This document shows positions 17,616 through 18,048 of a DNA stretch of 18,048 nucleotides, piece by piece (position 1 is the first letter of the stretch; every line of letters begins with the position of its first letter). The position numbers were made by a program, and so were the translations under genes. Origin of the DNA: Nitrosospira sp. (GTDB lineage Bacteria; Pseudomonadota; Gammaproteobacteria; Burkholderiales; Nitrosomonadaceae); contig JAKDLC010000012.1 in assembly GCA_030453055.1 (NCBI GenBank), positions 1 to 18,048 of the forward strand, in the 5' to 3' direction. The notes beneath the pieces were generated by a model. That model was not told the origin of the DNA. It saw only the letters and a program-made list of their open reading frames with translations, and searched no databases.

Positions 17616-18048
17616 CTACCTTTTTTATCACCGGTGCTACAGGTGTTTTAGGCAGCGCAATCGTACGTGAGCTTCTGGCGAATTCGTCGCACCGGCTTGT
17701 TCTACTGATTCGGGCAAACGATGATAGTGCGCTGCGAAAGCGGGTTGAGCAGCTGCTGGCTTTCCTTGAAGTGGACCCTGTCGTAACTCGGACGCGGATC
17801 GAACCTGTTCTTGGTGATACCGAACTTGCGCGGTTTGGGCTCAGTTCACATGACTACGCTATGCTCGGCGCCTCAGTAACTCATATCATTCACAGTGCGG
17901 CGATTGTCCGCATGAACCTTCCGCTCGATATTGCACGCCGGGCCGCAGTAGCCGCGACAGAAAATGTCTTGCAGCTCGCCCGGATATGTCAGGCCAACGG
18001 AATCCTCAAGAAAGTGGAGATGGTCAGCACGGTAGGGGTAGGGGGCCG
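17612..18048 (+). CDS. Extended SDR / thioester-reductase-like protein (partial, cut by window end)
   Basis: The first 145 residues are visible; the gene continues past the window. It opens MTTFFITGATGVLGSAIVRE, with the TGxxGxxG nucleotide motif at 7-14. LLIRAN (31-36), VLGDT, VTHIIHSAAIV, ENVLQLA and VSTVGVGG follow. This order (cofactor loop, GD, HSAA, NV, STVGV) is that of the NAD_binding_4 family: fatty acyl-CoA reductases and thioester-reductase domains of carboxylic acid reductases and NRPSs. It overlaps the acyl-CoA ligase by four bases, so the two likely act in sequence, reducing the activated acyl group to aldehyde or alcohol. An ordinary sugar-nucleotide epimerase is less likely. 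The missing C-terminus, with the YxxxK motif, is needed to be sure. Confidence 0.83.
   Translation, partial: MTTFFITGATGVLGSAIVRELLANSSHRLVLLIRANDDSALRKRVEQLLAFLEVDPVVTRTRIEPVLGDTELARFGLSSHDYAMLGASVTHIIHSAAIVRMNLPLDIARRAAVAATENVLQLARICQANGILKKVEMVSTVGVGG

Overview
The window looks like chromosome from a betaproteobacterium, most probably an ammonia oxidiser of the Nitrosomonadaceae (Nitrosospira-like). That placement is an inference from gene content, moderate-to-high GC, a PEP-CTERM surface protein and the dispersed repeats; nothing here proves the genus. All protein genes are on the + strand. No tRNA, rRNA, CRISPR array, transposase or phage gene was seen.

Layout. Positions 1-435 hold two tandem copies of a ~165 bp dispersed repeat, the second ending three bases before ilvH. 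Then come ilvH and ilvC (branched-chain amino acids), a 348 bp gap with an inverted pair of dRS3-like palindromes, and pssA (phospholipid synthesis). pssA overlaps pgi, which starts a run of sugar-phosphate genes: pgi, tkt, pgm, a short-type gnd and zwf. These link a glycogen or glucose-1-phosphate pool, hexose phosphates, the oxidative pentose phosphate branch and pentose regeneration. In an autotroph they would serve storage-carbon turnover and NAD(P)H supply. No 6-phosphogluconolactonase gene lies among them.

After zwf is a 487 bp gap with a truncated third repeat copy, an AT-rich stretch and a convincing sigma-54 promoter. This precedes a secreted PEP-CTERM protein, which ends in a strong terminator. 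A ~206 bp non-coding, structured segment follows. The last part is an accessory cluster: a VAO/PCMH-type flavoprotein oxidase, a WbpG-like PP-loop ATPase with a CxxC pair, a long-chain acyl-CoA ligase, and an overlapping extended-SDR/thioester-reductase-like gene cut off by the window end. Ligase plus reductase suggests activation of a carboxylic acid and its reduction to aldehyde or alcohol. The flavoprotein and PP-loop enzyme suggest further tailoring. I do not recognise this combination as a described pathway, and it is the best candidate for something new.
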